From contig JAGWGA010000017.1 in the NCBI GenBank assembly GCA_028867675.1, positions 1 through 37,929 of the forward strand: 37,929 bases of DNA, written 5' to 3'. This document shows positions 16,895 to 25,363 of the stretch, in pieces (position 1 is the first letter of the stretch; every line of letters starts with the position of its first letter). Under the pieces are notes generated by a model. The model worked only from the letters and a program-made list of their open reading frames with translations, had not been told where the DNA came from and did not search any database. The stretch is from Nitrososphaerota archaeon (GTDB lineage Archaea > Thermoproteota > Nitrososphaeria > Nitrososphaerales > Nitrosopumilaceae). Made by a program: the position numbers and the translations under genes.

Positions 16895-18019
16895 ATGTCA
16901 GAAAAAACTGTACTTGCTGTATTTCCTTCAATTTATTCATTAAATAAAATAAATGATCTAGTAACAAACATCCCAAAAATTCTCAAGTTAGCACATCAGC
17001 AATATAATAAAATAAGAAAAAATGAATCAGTGATTATCATTGAAGCAGCTGATCCTGTACTTGCTTCATCTACTGTAAATATGCTATTTGGAATAGAGCA
17101 AATAGCAATTGCAAAAGAAGTAGAAAATAGTTTTGATTCAGTATTATCTACAATCACTAATACTGCTATGAGTCTTTTATTGAAAGGGGAGAAATTTTTC
17201 GTCAAAGTTGATGGTAAAACAAAAAAATTCCTAGCCAAAGATTTAGAGATTGCAGCAACTGCTTCTTTAACAGACAAGGGTACAATAATTGAAGCAAAAC
17301 CCGGCTCGGAATCAAACTATAACAGACTTGTTTATGCTTATTTGACAGATTCGTTTGCTTATGTTTGCATTTTTGTAGATAAGGGATTAGGTGGTCTTCC
17401 ATATAACTCACAAAAAGAAAAAATTCTGTGTTGTATTCATGATGAACTTTCTGCCATATCTTGTCTTCAGACTATAAAGATGGGTTTTGATGTAAAGATA
17501 CTAGTTTGCTATCGTAATGAATCAGATTTGCTCAAATTGGCTAAAATAATAAATAAAATACTACCACGACTTGTAGAAAAAAAGATCATTCTTCATTCAT
17601 GCAAGTTAAGTAAATCTTTGAGTATATTGCCAACAATTGTTACAATAACTCAAATCATGATATCTATAGCATCAAAGGAAAAGATTGGAAGAATTTCTTT
17701 AGGAATATCACCCATGATATTTCCTGCATCGTTTTGTGAATATAATTCAGGTATGGTATCTCAAAATAATATGATTCCTTGGTTTTCTCTTTCAGGTATA
17801 GATTCTGGAATTTTAGAAAATGCAAAAGAGATAGGATTAGAAAAATACATCTCAAATTTAGAAGATCTATGTAAAAAACATCTCAGCAATAAAAAAATCT
17901 CCCAGACTGAAGTATCAAAGTATACAAAGGATGCACTAAAGACTCTCAAATGTTTACCAATTACTGTTGGTCCAAAAAATATTCATGATATAATTGATTC
18001 ATTAAAATCAAATCATTGA
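16895..18019 (+). CDS. ThiI-like THUMP / AANH protein with degenerate PP-loop
   Basis: 374 residues, near the size of ThiI without its rhodanese domain. A THUMP-like part spans about residues 60-165 (LLLKGEKFFVKVDGK, NRLVYAYLTDSFAYVC), followed by the ThiI hinge GLGGLPYNS (164-172). The AANH/PP-loop that should read SGGxDSxxA is here CIHDELSAIS (180-189), without the glycines or the Ser-Asp pair. The C-terminal PWFSLSGIDSGILENAKEIGL matches the ThiI stretch 'PLigmdKeeIielAkkIG'. ThiI makes 4-thiouridine in tRNA; this protein probably cannot bind ATP in that way. A tRNA-binding or partner role is inference. Confidence 0.65.
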   Translation: MSEKTVLAVFPSIYSLNKINDLVTNIPKILKLAHQQYNKIRKNESVIIIEAADPVLASSTVNMLFGIEQIAIAKEVENSFDSVLSTITNTAMSLLLKGEKFFVKVDGKTKKFLAKDLEIAATASLTDKGTIIEAKPGSESNYNRLVYAYLTDSFAYVCIFVDKGLGGLPYNSQKEKILCCIHDELSAISCLQTIKMGFDVKILVCYRNESDLLKLAKIINKILPRLVEKKIILHSCKLSKSLSILPTIVTITQIMISIASKEKIGRISLGISPMIFPASFCEYNSGMVSQNNMIPWFSLSGIDSGILENAKEIGLEKYISNLEDLCKKHLSNKKISQTEVSKYTKDALKTLKCLPITVGPKNIHDIIDSLKSNH

Positions 18020-18050
18020 GAATTTAAACCGGTCAAATTTACCCACATTT

Positions 18051-19283
18051 ATGAAAAAGATAGGCGGATTCATCTATCCGTGGGGAAATGGTCATTTTAC
18101 AAGAATGATGAATCTAGACAAGTCTATCCAGGATGTGATCAAGGATGATGTTGAAATGCATTATACAAGTAGCGGTGAAATTTATCAAAAGCTGCTAGAA
18201 AGATTTCCTCAGAAAAAAGATAAAATTCACAATATAGAGATGCCAACTCCAATAGATGGTAAAAAGGGCCCCAGTATTGCTTTATCATTACTTAATTTTC
18301 TCTTACCATTATCTGGCAGACCCCCACTTCTTTCTGTTGTAACGAATTATCTAAGAGATGAAGGAAAATTATACAATAATCAAAAGTTTGATCTTGTCAT
18401 AAATGATGGTGATGTAGGATCAAATGCAATTGCACAAAGAAGAAATATCAAATGTATTTTTATTACAAACCAATTTAGACCAAAACTTTGGGCTTCAAGA
18501 TTTTATCTCTATCCTGGAGTGATATACGTATCAAAGAACATTGAAAAAGCAACAAAGATAGTAGTTGCGGATTCTCCACCACCTTATACTATATGTGAAT
18601 ACAATCTCAACTTTCCTGACAAATTAAAGGAAAAAGTTGTGTATGTTGGTCATTTTTCAAATGGCAATACAATACAATCCAAGCCTAAATCAGATATGGA
18701 AAAACTAATTGAAAATGTAGATGGTTTTGGATATTGGATGATAACAGGTAATAAATCAACAAAGAAAATAACTTTAGAAAATTATGAAAAGACTTTCCAA
18801 AATCCTGAAATGCCAAATGAAAGAAGAATCATTTCACATGCAACAAATGATCCAGCACTAGACAAAGTTTTAGGAAAAGATGGAAAAATATATTCAATCT
18901 CTGAAGCTTTAGAAAGAAAAATAGATTGGATTAGAATAGATATAGGATTTTTATCAGAACAGGAAAAAAATACAGTCTTGAATTCATGCAAGTATGCTGT
19001 GATAAATGGTTCCCATACGGCAATGGGAGAGATTTTGGGAGGAAAGGCAAAGCCAATCATAGGAATACCTGTCTATGACGAACACACTAATCAGATAAAG
19101 TGGGCACAGGACAAGAATTTAGGAATTTTATCTACAACTGCCAAACAGACTGTCAAAGCAGTTCAACAGATAAATCTCAATTACAACAAATATCAAGAGA
19201 ATCTTTTAGAATTCTCACGAAACTATAGTACAGGCGGTACAAAAAATACAGTTAACATAATTTCTGAGATACTAGAAGACTAG
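18051..19283 (+). CDS. GT-B glycosyltransferase, MurG/MGT-like
   Basis: 410 residues. The N-terminal GGFIYPWGNGHFTRMMNL carries the G-x-G-H type acceptor loop of GT-B enzymes. The C-half has AVINGSHTAMGEILGGKAKP and IGIPVYDEHTNQIKWAQ, the usual nucleotide-sugar site with 'H-x-x-x-G-E-x-x' and 'E/D-x-x-x-N' features. No signal or membrane segment is obvious, so it works in the cytosol or at the inner face of the membrane, perhaps on glycolipid or surface glycan precursors. A TATA-like ATTTAAACC at about 18022-18030 suggests its own leaderless transcript. Confidence 0.82.
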   Translation: MKKIGGFIYPWGNGHFTRMMNLDKSIQDVIKDDVEMHYTSSGEIYQKLLERFPQKKDKIHNIEMPTPIDGKKGPSIALSLLNFLLPLSGRPPLLSVVTNYLRDEGKLYNNQKFDLVINDGDVGSNAIAQRRNIKCIFITNQFRPKLWASRFYLYPGVIYVSKNIEKATKIVVADSPPPYTICEYNLNFPDKLKEKVVYVGHFSNGNTIQSKPKSDMEKLIENVDGFGYWMITGNKSTKKITLENYEKTFQNPEMPNERRIISHATNDPALDKVLGKDGKIYSISEALERKIDWIRIDIGFLSEQEKNTVLNSCKYAVINGSHTAMGEILGGKAKPIIGIPVYDEHTNQIKWAQDKNLGILSTTAKQTVKAVQQINLNYNKYQENLLEFSRNYSTGGTKNTVNIISEILED

Positions 19284-19318
19284 AAAGAATTATAATTTTT
19301 TGATCTTCATATAATGTA

Positions 19319-19381
19319 CTGGTACGCGGCATTAGATGGGCGAACTGACCTTTGGGGATGAAGACATAGACCGCGTACCAG
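19319..19381. repeat. 11-bp GC-rich inverted repeat around a 41-base loop
   Basis: CTGGTACGCGG at 19319-19329 is the exact reverse complement of CCGCGTACCAG at 19371-19381. Such a GC-rich arm is unusual in this AT-rich sequence. It may be the terminal stem of a small RNA starting near 19318 (TATA-like TATAATT at 19291-19297), or a protein-binding site around the start of the small ORF at 19336. Confidence 0.6.
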
Positions 19382-19434
19382 AAACTTACCAAAAGCTTTT
19401 ATGGATAACTTTGATGATCGCCGTCATTGACTGA
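19336..19434 (+). CDS. Candidate 32-residue protein
   Basis: The ATG frame at 19336 encodes an acidic N-half (GELTFGDEDIDRVPE) and a hydrophobic C-half (LLWITLMIAVID). ATATAAT at 19309-19315 begins 27 bases before the ATG, the right spacing for a leaderless mRNA. The stop overlaps the TTG start of the zinc-ribbon gene by eight bases, suggesting coupling. Against it: the short length, and an inverted repeat that could instead belong to an RNA. I do not recognise a family. Confidence 0.45.
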   Translation: MGELTFGDEDIDRVPETYQKLLWITLMIAVID

Positions 19435-19648
19435 ATGCCCAGAATGTGCAGCCAAAGAGGTAGTCATAGAAATGAAGTTTGATGCTAATACCAAACACTT
19501 CATCTGTAAAAAATGTGGTTTGTTTGCTACTAGAGAACAAGTAAGTGATATCAGATACAGATTAAACAAACGAGAAAAAACACGTGAAGATAAACATGAT
19601 GAATATCGTGACTGGTGGACAGCAAGTAAGAAAGATAAACAAGGCTAG
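19427..19648 (+). CDS. Small zinc-ribbon protein
   Basis: 72 residues. CPEC near the start (Cys4, Cys7) and CKKCGL (Cys27, Cys30) form a zinc ribbon like those of transcription factors and ribosomal proteins. The remaining half is highly charged (RYRLNKREKTREDKHDEYRDWW), suited to nucleic-acid or RNA polymerase binding. TTG at 19427 is the only usable start because TGA closes the frame four codons upstream. A gene for an acidic protein follows 17 bases later, likely in the same transcript. Confidence 0.8.
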   Translation: MTECPECAAKEVVIEMKFDANTKHFICKKCGLFATREQVSDIRYRLNKREKTREDKHDEYRDWWTASKKDKQG

Positions 19649-19665
19649 TTACAAAGTGAATTAAA

Positions 19666-20067
19666 ATGGGAAAAGAAAAAGAAATTCCAAAATCCATACA
19701 AGATGAAATAAAGAACGCAAAGTTTGGAAAACCTGAATCTCTTACAAGAACCGGTTACATACTTGAGATTTATGATAAAGATATGAAGATTGATGCTCAG
19801 CTTTACGAAGCTGTTGAAGATGGAAGAAAAATTATAGAAGGTATGAATTTACCAAAAAAAGTAAAACCGGCAGATCTTATGAAAGGAACTGTCTATGAAT
19901 TTACAATAAATTCTTACAAGTCCCCTTTGAGTAAGACGGTCATTGAATTTCTAAGAAAAGAAATGGAGATTGATATGGATGCAATTTACCAATTTGAACT
20001 TACGAATCTTGAACTAATGGATGTAGACTCTGATTCTGCAGATGCAGAAGAGTCAGAAGAAGAATAG
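19666..20067 (+). CDS. Acidic-tailed protein of unknown function
   Basis: 133 residues, with a mixed alpha/beta body (ARTGYILEIYDKDM-like region near residue 30, MKGTVYEFTINSYKSPLS near 85) and a C-terminal acidic tail (DVDSDSADAEESEEE). No catalytic motif is recognised. It directly follows the zinc-ribbon gene on the same strand. Acidic tails are common in archaeal chaperone, polymerase-associated and ribosome-associated proteins, so an information-processing role is only a guess. It is tail-to-tail with the SDR gene, five bases apart. Confidence 0.75.
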   Translation: MGKEKEIPKSIQDEIKNAKFGKPESLTRTGYILEIYDKDMKIDAQLYEAVEDGRKIIEGMNLPKKVKPADLMKGTVYEFTINSYKSPLSKTVIEFLRKEMEIDMDAIYQFELTNLELMDVDSDSADAEESEEE

Positions 20068-20072
20068 TATAA

Positions 20073-20870
20073 TCAGTCTGCTTTAGATTTCATAGATTTT
20101 CTAAACATTCCACCAATTATAGGATTTATCAAATAAGGTATAGTCTGCTTTATCCATATTGCAAGTCTTACAAATTGTGGAACAACAATTTCAATTCTAT
20201 GAGATGATGCAGCTCTCACAACTGCATTTGCCACAGTCTTTGAACTAAGCGATGTAGATGAATATTTAGGCATACTACCAAAAGACTTGTGATTAAAGAA
20301 ATTTGTTCTTACCATTATTGGACTAACTACTGTTATTCCCACTCCTGTCCCCTTTAGTTCATGAGATAATGATTCAGAGAATCCTAGCATTGCAAATTTA
20401 GAAGCACAGTAAGATGCCATCCCTGGAATTCCAATGCTTCCTGCAACTGATGCTACATTAACAATATGTCCAGATCTTTGTTCTAACATTTTTGGTAAGA
20501 ATACTTTGATGCAGTACATCATTCCAAAAAAATTTGTCATCATTTGGGATTCCATTTCTTCTATGGTTATTTCATTTACAGTATTGTGAATTCCAAAACC
20601 AGCATTATTTACAAGTACATCAACTGTACCAAACTTTGCAAGTATAATTTTTCCCATTGTGTCTACCTGATCTTTTTTAGAAACATCACATGGATGAACA
20701 AAGACTTTGGTGTGGTATTTTGATAATCGTTTTGCCACCTCTTCCAATTTTTCTGCATTTCTAGATATCAGTATTACATCAGCATGCAGTTTTGCAAATT
20801 CTTCAGCAGATTGTTCACCAATTCCGCTTGATGCGCCTGTAATTACAACTATTTTTCCGGAATAATCCAA
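20073..20870 (-). CDS. Short-chain dehydrogenase/reductase (SDR)
   Basis: 265 residues from TTG at 20870. Classical SDR: cofactor loop TGASSGIGEQ at about residues 11-20, NNAG at about 88-91, and the catalytic Ser ... Tyr-x-x-x-Lys set in NVASVAGS and SYCASKFAML. Arg at the end of the second strand (ISRNAEKL) favours NADP(H). The C-terminus has a hydrophobic stretch with IKQTIPYLINPII, suggesting contact with the membrane or a lipid substrate. It follows the UPF0104 membrane protein by 36 bases, which fits a lipid-linked role (inference). Confidence 0.9.
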   Translation of the reverse strand: MDYSGKIVVITGASSGIGEQSAEEFAKLHADVILISRNAEKLEEVAKRLSKYHTKVFVHPCDVSKKDQVDTMGKIILAKFGTVDVLVNNAGFGIHNTVNEITIEEMESQMMTNFFGMMYCIKVFLPKMLEQRSGHIVNVASVAGSIGIPGMASYCASKFAMLGFSESLSHELKGTGVGITVVSPIMVRTNFFNHKSFGSMPKYSSTSLSSKTVANAVVRAASSHRIEIVVPQFVRLAIWIKQTIPYLINPIIGGMFRKSMKSKAD

Positions 20871-20906
20871 TAATCAAAAATTAATACTTTGAAAATAAAG
20901 TGCTTT

Positions 20907-21923
20907 CTATACAGTCTTGGCTTTTTTTATGCTCGGATAGACTACTTTCATGAGAAATATCCAGCTTATGACAAGACCGACGTGATAAGTAGCAATTCTC
21001 CATCCGATTACAATATTCCATTGAAGACTATTCTTTGCGGCTTCAAATGTCAAGCTATTCAAGTGTCCTAAATATGCCCAGATTGAAAATTCAGTCAGAC
21101 CAGAACCACCAATTGTAATTGGAAGATTGCCAACTGCAATTGATGCCATCGTAGCCATGAGAGAATGAAAAAAGTCTATTACAAAACCTGCGCCATTTGC
21201 AATTATCATAAAAGAGAGACCATAAAGGGACCATGTGAATATAGAAATTATTATAGAAACCACAAATGCTTTTTTGATTTCTCTAGTATGAAGAGTTTGT
21301 CTGCTCATATCACAAATTTCTTTCATCCAAAGATTTGTCTTGTCAATGTATTTCAGTGAACGCTCCTTTCCTATTCTTGTAGCAATTCTTGTAGCCCAAG
21401 AAGGAACTTGGAATGTTCTTTTTGATGACAAGAAAAATAACGTAGACCAAAGTCCTGTAATAGGAATGCTGATCAAAAGTATTGTTATTCCAATAGCATA
21501 GGCACCATATGCAAATGAAACTATTGCAGCTGCAATAGCAAATACTCCTGAAACTAGAACCTCCGTTACAATCTCAATTATTGTTACCCAGGATGCTTTT
21601 CCAATTGGAACACCCTTTTTTCCTAGCCACATTATTCTAACTAGTTCACCTCCAACAAAAGACGGAGTAGTTGATGTTACAAATTCACTTCCTACTCTTA
21701 CTGAAATTGTTCTCCAGTTAACATCCACAGGACCTAGGAATTTCTTTACAAGATAATTGAATTTTAATCCTTGAGTAAATAGCTTGCCTGCCATAGCTAT
21801 TGATGCACCTACAAAGGGTATGATTCCTATTGCAAGAATATTCTGAAAACTTACATTAAATGTAGCAGCAATGATAAGAAATGGGATTATACTAACTGGA
21901 ATAGCAAGAAGTTTCCAATTCAT
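20907..21923 (-). CDS. UPF0104 / lysylphosphatidylglycerol-synthase-type transmembrane protein
   Basis: 338 residues with about eight membrane helices. Signature features of the family: SEFVTSTTPSFVGGELVRIMWL near residue 80, and the later PITIGGSGLTEFSIWAYL. Relatives include the flippase half of bacterial MprF and archaeal AglD-like proteins, thought to move lipids or lipid-linked sugars. No synthase domain is present, so it is a stand-alone membrane unit. Upstream of and probably co-transcribed with the SDR gene. Confidence 0.88.
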   Translation of the reverse strand: MNWKLLAIPVSIIPFLIIAATFNVSFQNILAIGIIPFVGASIAMAGKLFTQGLKFNYLVKKFLGPVDVNWRTISVRVGSEFVTSTTPSFVGGELVRIMWLGKKGVPIGKASWVTIIEIVTEVLVSGVFAIAAAIVSFAYGAYAIGITILLISIPITGLWSTLFFLSSKRTFQVPSWATRIATRIGKERSLKYIDKTNLWMKEICDMSRQTLHTREIKKAFVVSIIISIFTWSLYGLSFMIIANGAGFVIDFFHSLMATMASIAVGNLPITIGGSGLTEFSIWAYLGHLNSLTFEAAKNSLQWNIVIGWRIATYHVGLVISWIFLMKVVYPSIKKAKTV

Positions 21924-21981
21924 TGCCAGCCTTACTTATAGATCGAAATATAAGCCCAACATAAAATGAATTATCAGAAAA

Positions 21982-22740
21982 ATGAAGGCAATTTTCATAG
22001 TTGGTACTGCAGGAGCGGGAAAATCATTACTAGCTTCAAAAATTCTTGACTATTATTCTAGAAATGGTGCGTTTGTTGGAATGCTAAATTTAGATCCAGG
22101 AGTGGAAAATTTACCATATACATGCGATATTGATGTTAGAGACTATATCGATATTGTACAAATTATGAAACAATATGATCTTGGACCTAATGGATCCATG
22201 ATAATGGCAAATGATCTTATTGCATCAAAAATTGACGATTTACAAACGGAGATAGATAATGTAAATCCAGATTATCTTATAGTGGATACTCCTGGTCAAA
22301 TTGAATTATTTGCCTATAGAGCTAGTGGACCTTTTATAATTCAAAACTTGAATATAGAAGAAAAAGCATCGATATTTCTTCATGATGGATCATTAATTAC
22401 ATCACCTACAAATTTTGTTTCAATTGCGTTACTTGCTACTTCAGTAAAATTAAGACTTGGATTATCGCAGATTAATGTTCTAACAAAATCAGATCTAATT
22501 GAAGATAAGATTAAAGACATACTAAAATGGTCAACAAATATGAAAAGTCTTGAAGATTCACTTGCTAAAGATACTGATGGTGAAAACTATATTCTTGCAT
22601 CAAATATTCTTAGAAGTCTAAATCAGGGAGGATTTGCTCAAGGAATGATTCCAATTTCTAGTGCTACTGGAGAAGGAATGGTCAATTTACAAGCTGCTCT
22701 TAGTCGTGTACTCAATTTAGGTGAAGAGGTAGAAGATTAA
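21982..22740 (+). CDS. GPN-loop GTPase
   Basis: 252 residues. P-loop VGTAGAGKS at residues 7-15; the diagnostic Gly-Pro-Asn loop in LGPNGSM near residue 73; Walker B/G3 in LIVDTPGQIELF; G4 in VLTKSD. Archaeal GPN GTPases are ancestors of eukaryotic Gpn1-3, which assemble RNA polymerase II. They form homodimers in which the GPN loop reaches into the partner's active site. The stop TAA overlaps the thrB ATG by one base, so the two are co-translated. Confidence 0.95.
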   Translation: MKAIFIVGTAGAGKSLLASKILDYYSRNGAFVGMLNLDPGVENLPYTCDIDVRDYIDIVQIMKQYDLGPNGSMIMANDLIASKIDDLQTEIDNVNPDYLIVDTPGQIELFAYRASGPFIIQNLNIEEKASIFLHDGSLITSPTNFVSIALLATSVKLRLGLSQINVLTKSDLIEDKIKDILKWSTNMKSLEDSLAKDTDGENYILASNILRSLNQGGFAQGMIPISSATGEGMVNLQAALSRVLNLGEEVED

Positions 22741-23654
22741 TGCAAAGTGTCACTGCAAGAGCTCCATGTTCGACTGCTAACTTGGGACCTGGTTTTGATG
22801 CATTTGGGTTGGCCCTTGATGCATATCATGATGAGATTCAGCTAACAAAAGAAGGAAAAGGAATTATCATTGAGAGTTCAGGCTCTGTTCCTTTAGAACC
22901 TGAAAAAAATTCAGCAGGATTAGTAATTAAAGAGATGGCAAAAAAATTTAAGATAAAAACTGGACTTCGGATAAAAATTAAGAAAGGAGTTCCAGCAGGA
23001 TTTGGAATGGGTAGCAGTGCAGCATCAGCAGCAGCTGCTGCAATTGCATTTGATTCGTTGTTTAATCTCAAACTTGATGAAAATTCTCTAGTAAAATTTG
23101 CAGGAATTGGGGAAAAAGCTAGTGCAGGTTCCATCCATTATGATAATGTTAGTGCATCAGTCCTTGGGGGATTTGTATTAGTAAGAACAGAACCACTTAA
23201 TGTGATAAGAATCGATCCTCCAAAGGATTTGGTATTGTGTGTTGCAATACCAAAAATTAATGTTCCAAAGAAAAAGACAGAGGTATCAAGAGGAGTATTA
23301 CCTCAACAAGTAAAATTATCGGATTATGTGAAGAATTTATCTAATGCATCGGCAATAGCTGTAGGATTTGCCAACAAAGATGTAGACTTGATAGGTCATT
23401 CAATAAAAGACATAATTGTTGAACCTGCAAGAAAGCATTTGATTCCTGGCTTTGATAAAGTAAAAGCAAATGCACTTGGGGCAGGCGCGTTAGGTGTTAC
23501 TATTAGTGGTGCCGGTCCATCAATAATTTCATTTACATCAAAATCTGCAGATCATAAAAAGATCTGTAAAGCAATGGAGAAAGGATTTGCATCAGCCAGT
23601 ACAAAATGCACTACAGTGATTTGCAGGCCGAGCAAGGGCGCATTTGTATTATAG
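22740..23654 (+). CDS. thrB: Homoserine kinase (GHMP family)
   Basis: 304 residues. GHMP kinase signatures: VTARAPCSTANLGPGFDAFG at the start, the ATP loop PAGFGMGSSAASAAAA near residues 84-99, and the C-terminal VTISGAGPSIISF. The first motif and length match ThrB, which phosphorylates homoserine on the way to threonine. It is linked by a one-base overlap to the GPN GTPase, although no common pathway is known. It converges with the enoyl-CoA hydratase gene, one base between stops. Confidence 0.94.
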   Translation: MQSVTARAPCSTANLGPGFDAFGLALDAYHDEIQLTKEGKGIIIESSGSVPLEPEKNSAGLVIKEMAKKFKIKTGLRIKIKKGVPAGFGMGSSAASAAAAAIAFDSLFNLKLDENSLVKFAGIGEKASAGSIHYDNVSASVLGGFVLVRTEPLNVIRIDPPKDLVLCVAIPKINVPKKKTEVSRGVLPQQVKLSDYVKNLSNASAIAVGFANKDVDLIGHSIKDIIVEPARKHLIPGFDKVKANALGAGALGVTISGAGPSIISFTSKSADHKKICKAMEKGFASASTKCTTVICRPSKGAFVL

Positions 23655-23655
23655 A

Positions 23656-24408
23656 TTATTTCTTTTCTACAAATTTACGCATTCGCTCTTCTCGATCTTT
23701 TGTTGAAAAGCATACTGCCCATGAATAGATTTCAAGTTTTAGTCCAGTGTCAAGATTAGTATCCATTCCTCTGTTTACAAGCATCTTAGAAATCCCTATT
23801 GCAAAATTACTGTTTTTAGATAATATTTTTGCATACGTTCTAGTTTCAGAGAGTAAACTATCAGATGAAAATATTCTATTTATCAAGCCCATTGAGAATG
23901 CCTCTTCTGCTGTAATTTTCCTGCCAGAGAATATGAGATCTTTGGCCCTTGCAGGACCCACAATTCTCAATAGTCGTTGTGTACCTCCCCAGCCAGGACA
24001 AATTCCCAATGTGACTTCGGGTTGACCAAGTTGCGCATTGTGTGATGCAAATCGGATATCACATGCCAGTGCAAGTTCACAACCTCCCCCTAATGCATAG
24101 CCATTAACTGCGGCAATTACAGGTTTTTCTAATTTTTCTATTTTATTGAGGACTTCGTGTCCTCGTAGTGCATACTTTTCTGCTTCTGTTGGCCCAATAT
24201 TGCTCATGTATTCTATATCTGCACCAGCAGAGAATGCTTTTGGACCATCACCTGTGATAATAATTACTTTAGAAGAATCTTTTTCCAAGTTATCAAATAT
24301 GGAAATAAATTCGTCCATTACACCTAGATTCATTGCATTTAGTTTATCTTGTCTATTGATTGTAATTTGAACAACTTCTTCATCTCGTTCAACCTTTAGA
24401 TATTGCAT
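23656..24408 (-). CDS. Enoyl-CoA hydratase / isomerase family protein
   Basis: 250 residues, crotonase fold. Both catalytic glutamates of true hydratases are present: in NGYALGGGCELALACD and in LGQPEVTLGICPGWGGTQRL. The oxyanion-hole segment AFSAGADIEYM is also there. It could hydrate crotonyl-CoA or dehydrate 3-hydroxypropionyl-CoA in the 3-hydroxypropionate/4-hydroxybutyrate carbon fixation cycle of ammonia-oxidising archaea, or serve in acyl-CoA breakdown. Sequence alone does not settle the substrate. It is a single gene with no partner beside it. Confidence 0.9.
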   Translation of the reverse strand: MQYLKVERDEEVVQITINRQDKLNAMNLGVMDEFISIFDNLEKDSSKVIIITGDGPKAFSAGADIEYMSNIGPTEAEKYALRGHEVLNKIEKLEKPVIAAVNGYALGGGCELALACDIRFASHNAQLGQPEVTLGICPGWGGTQRLLRIVGPARAKDLIFSGRKITAEEAFSMGLINRIFSSDSLLSETRTYAKILSKNSNFAIGISKMLVNRGMDTNLDTGLKLEIYSWAVCFSTKDREERMRKFVEKK

Positions 24409-24497
24409 ACAAGAAAAATAATTTACGAGAAATTAAACTTAGAGATGCATTTAGAATAGAAACTGAGTTATACTGCTATTCTTACAATGAAACCACT

Positions 24498-25325
24498 TTG
24501 AATTCATCCGGATTGTCTTCAGCTATTGGATCAGCTATATGTTGGGGTACCTTCTTTGTTCCAGTCAGAAAAGTTAACGTTGCAAACATTTGGCAACTTC
24601 AGGGAAGTACAGGAATAGGAGTTTTACTTTTTGCAATACCGATTGGTTTTTTCTGGGGATTTGGAATTTTGTCAAGCGGTCTTCTTAGTGGAGCAATATG
24701 GACTGCAGGAAATGTTCTTGCACTTTATTCTGTTAGATTAATAGGGCTTTCAAGAACTTCGCCGTTCCTTGCTGGTTTTAGTATTCTAGTTTCATTTATG
24801 TGGGGAATCTTATTCTTTGGAGAAAAATTCAACTATATGATATTAGCCATTGGTGCAATTGGTTTACTCTTAGCAGGTTTGCCATTTGTGGCAAGTGCTG
24901 CAAAAGCAACAGTTGTTCAACGTAAAGGATACTTGATTGCTGCAGCATCAGGCATTGTAGGAGGCTCTTATGTCATACCAATGCAGGCAACACATACTCT
25001 ACAATCAGGATTCTTCTCATCTAGCTTGTCAATTTTTGCAATTAGTATACCTCTGTTGATTCTATCACGAAGATGGATAAAAAAAGAACTCATTGCCGGA
25101 GTAGTTTCTGGAGGTTTATTCAATTTAGGAAGTCTGTCAGTTCTGATAGCAATAGCATCAATAGGCATTACAGTAGCATATCCTATTTCTCAGACGGCTA
25201 CACTTTTTGCAGTATCTTGGGGAGTGTTGTATTTTAAGGAAATAGTTCACAAGCGGAACATACTTCGAGTAATCATGGGTTCTATCATGATTTTGTCAGG
25301 GGCAGTATTACTCTCAATTGCCTAG
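24498..25325 (+). CDS. DMT / GRP-type transporter (ten membrane helices)
   Basis: 275 residues, almost wholly hydrophobic, with about ten helices in two five-helix halves. AICWGTFFVPVRK at the start and VGGSYVIPMQA at the second half repeat the 'G-x-x-x-x-P-x-k/r' motif of glucose/ribose-porter and TMEM144-like families. A sugar or other small metabolite is the probable cargo, direction unknown. The start is TTG at 24498; no ATG or GTG lies in frame upstream, and a TATA-like TTATAC at 24468-24473 is well placed for a leaderless transcript. Confidence 0.82.
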   Translation: MNSSGLSSAIGSAICWGTFFVPVRKVNVANIWQLQGSTGIGVLLFAIPIGFFWGFGILSSGLLSGAIWTAGNVLALYSVRLIGLSRTSPFLAGFSILVSFMWGILFFGEKFNYMILAIGAIGLLLAGLPFVASAAKATVVQRKGYLIAAASGIVGGSYVIPMQATHTLQSGFFSSSLSIFAISIPLLILSRRWIKKELIAGVVSGGLFNLGSLSVLIAIASIGITVAYPISQTATLFAVSWGVLYFKEIVHKRNILRVIMGSIMILSGAVLLSIA

Positions 25326-25363
25326 TCAAACATTTTATTTGGTCTAAAAAGAATATTTTTGAA

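Noticed and set aside
19319-19381. C/D box guide RNA within the inverted repeat
   Set aside because: CTGA and GATGA-like words occur inside, but in D'-C' order and without C and D boxes next to the terminal stem.
22084-22093. Third copy of CTAAATTTAG
   Set aside because: It lies inside the GPN GTPase coding sequence (codons for Leu-Asn-Leu-Asp), far from any start, so it is taken as chance.
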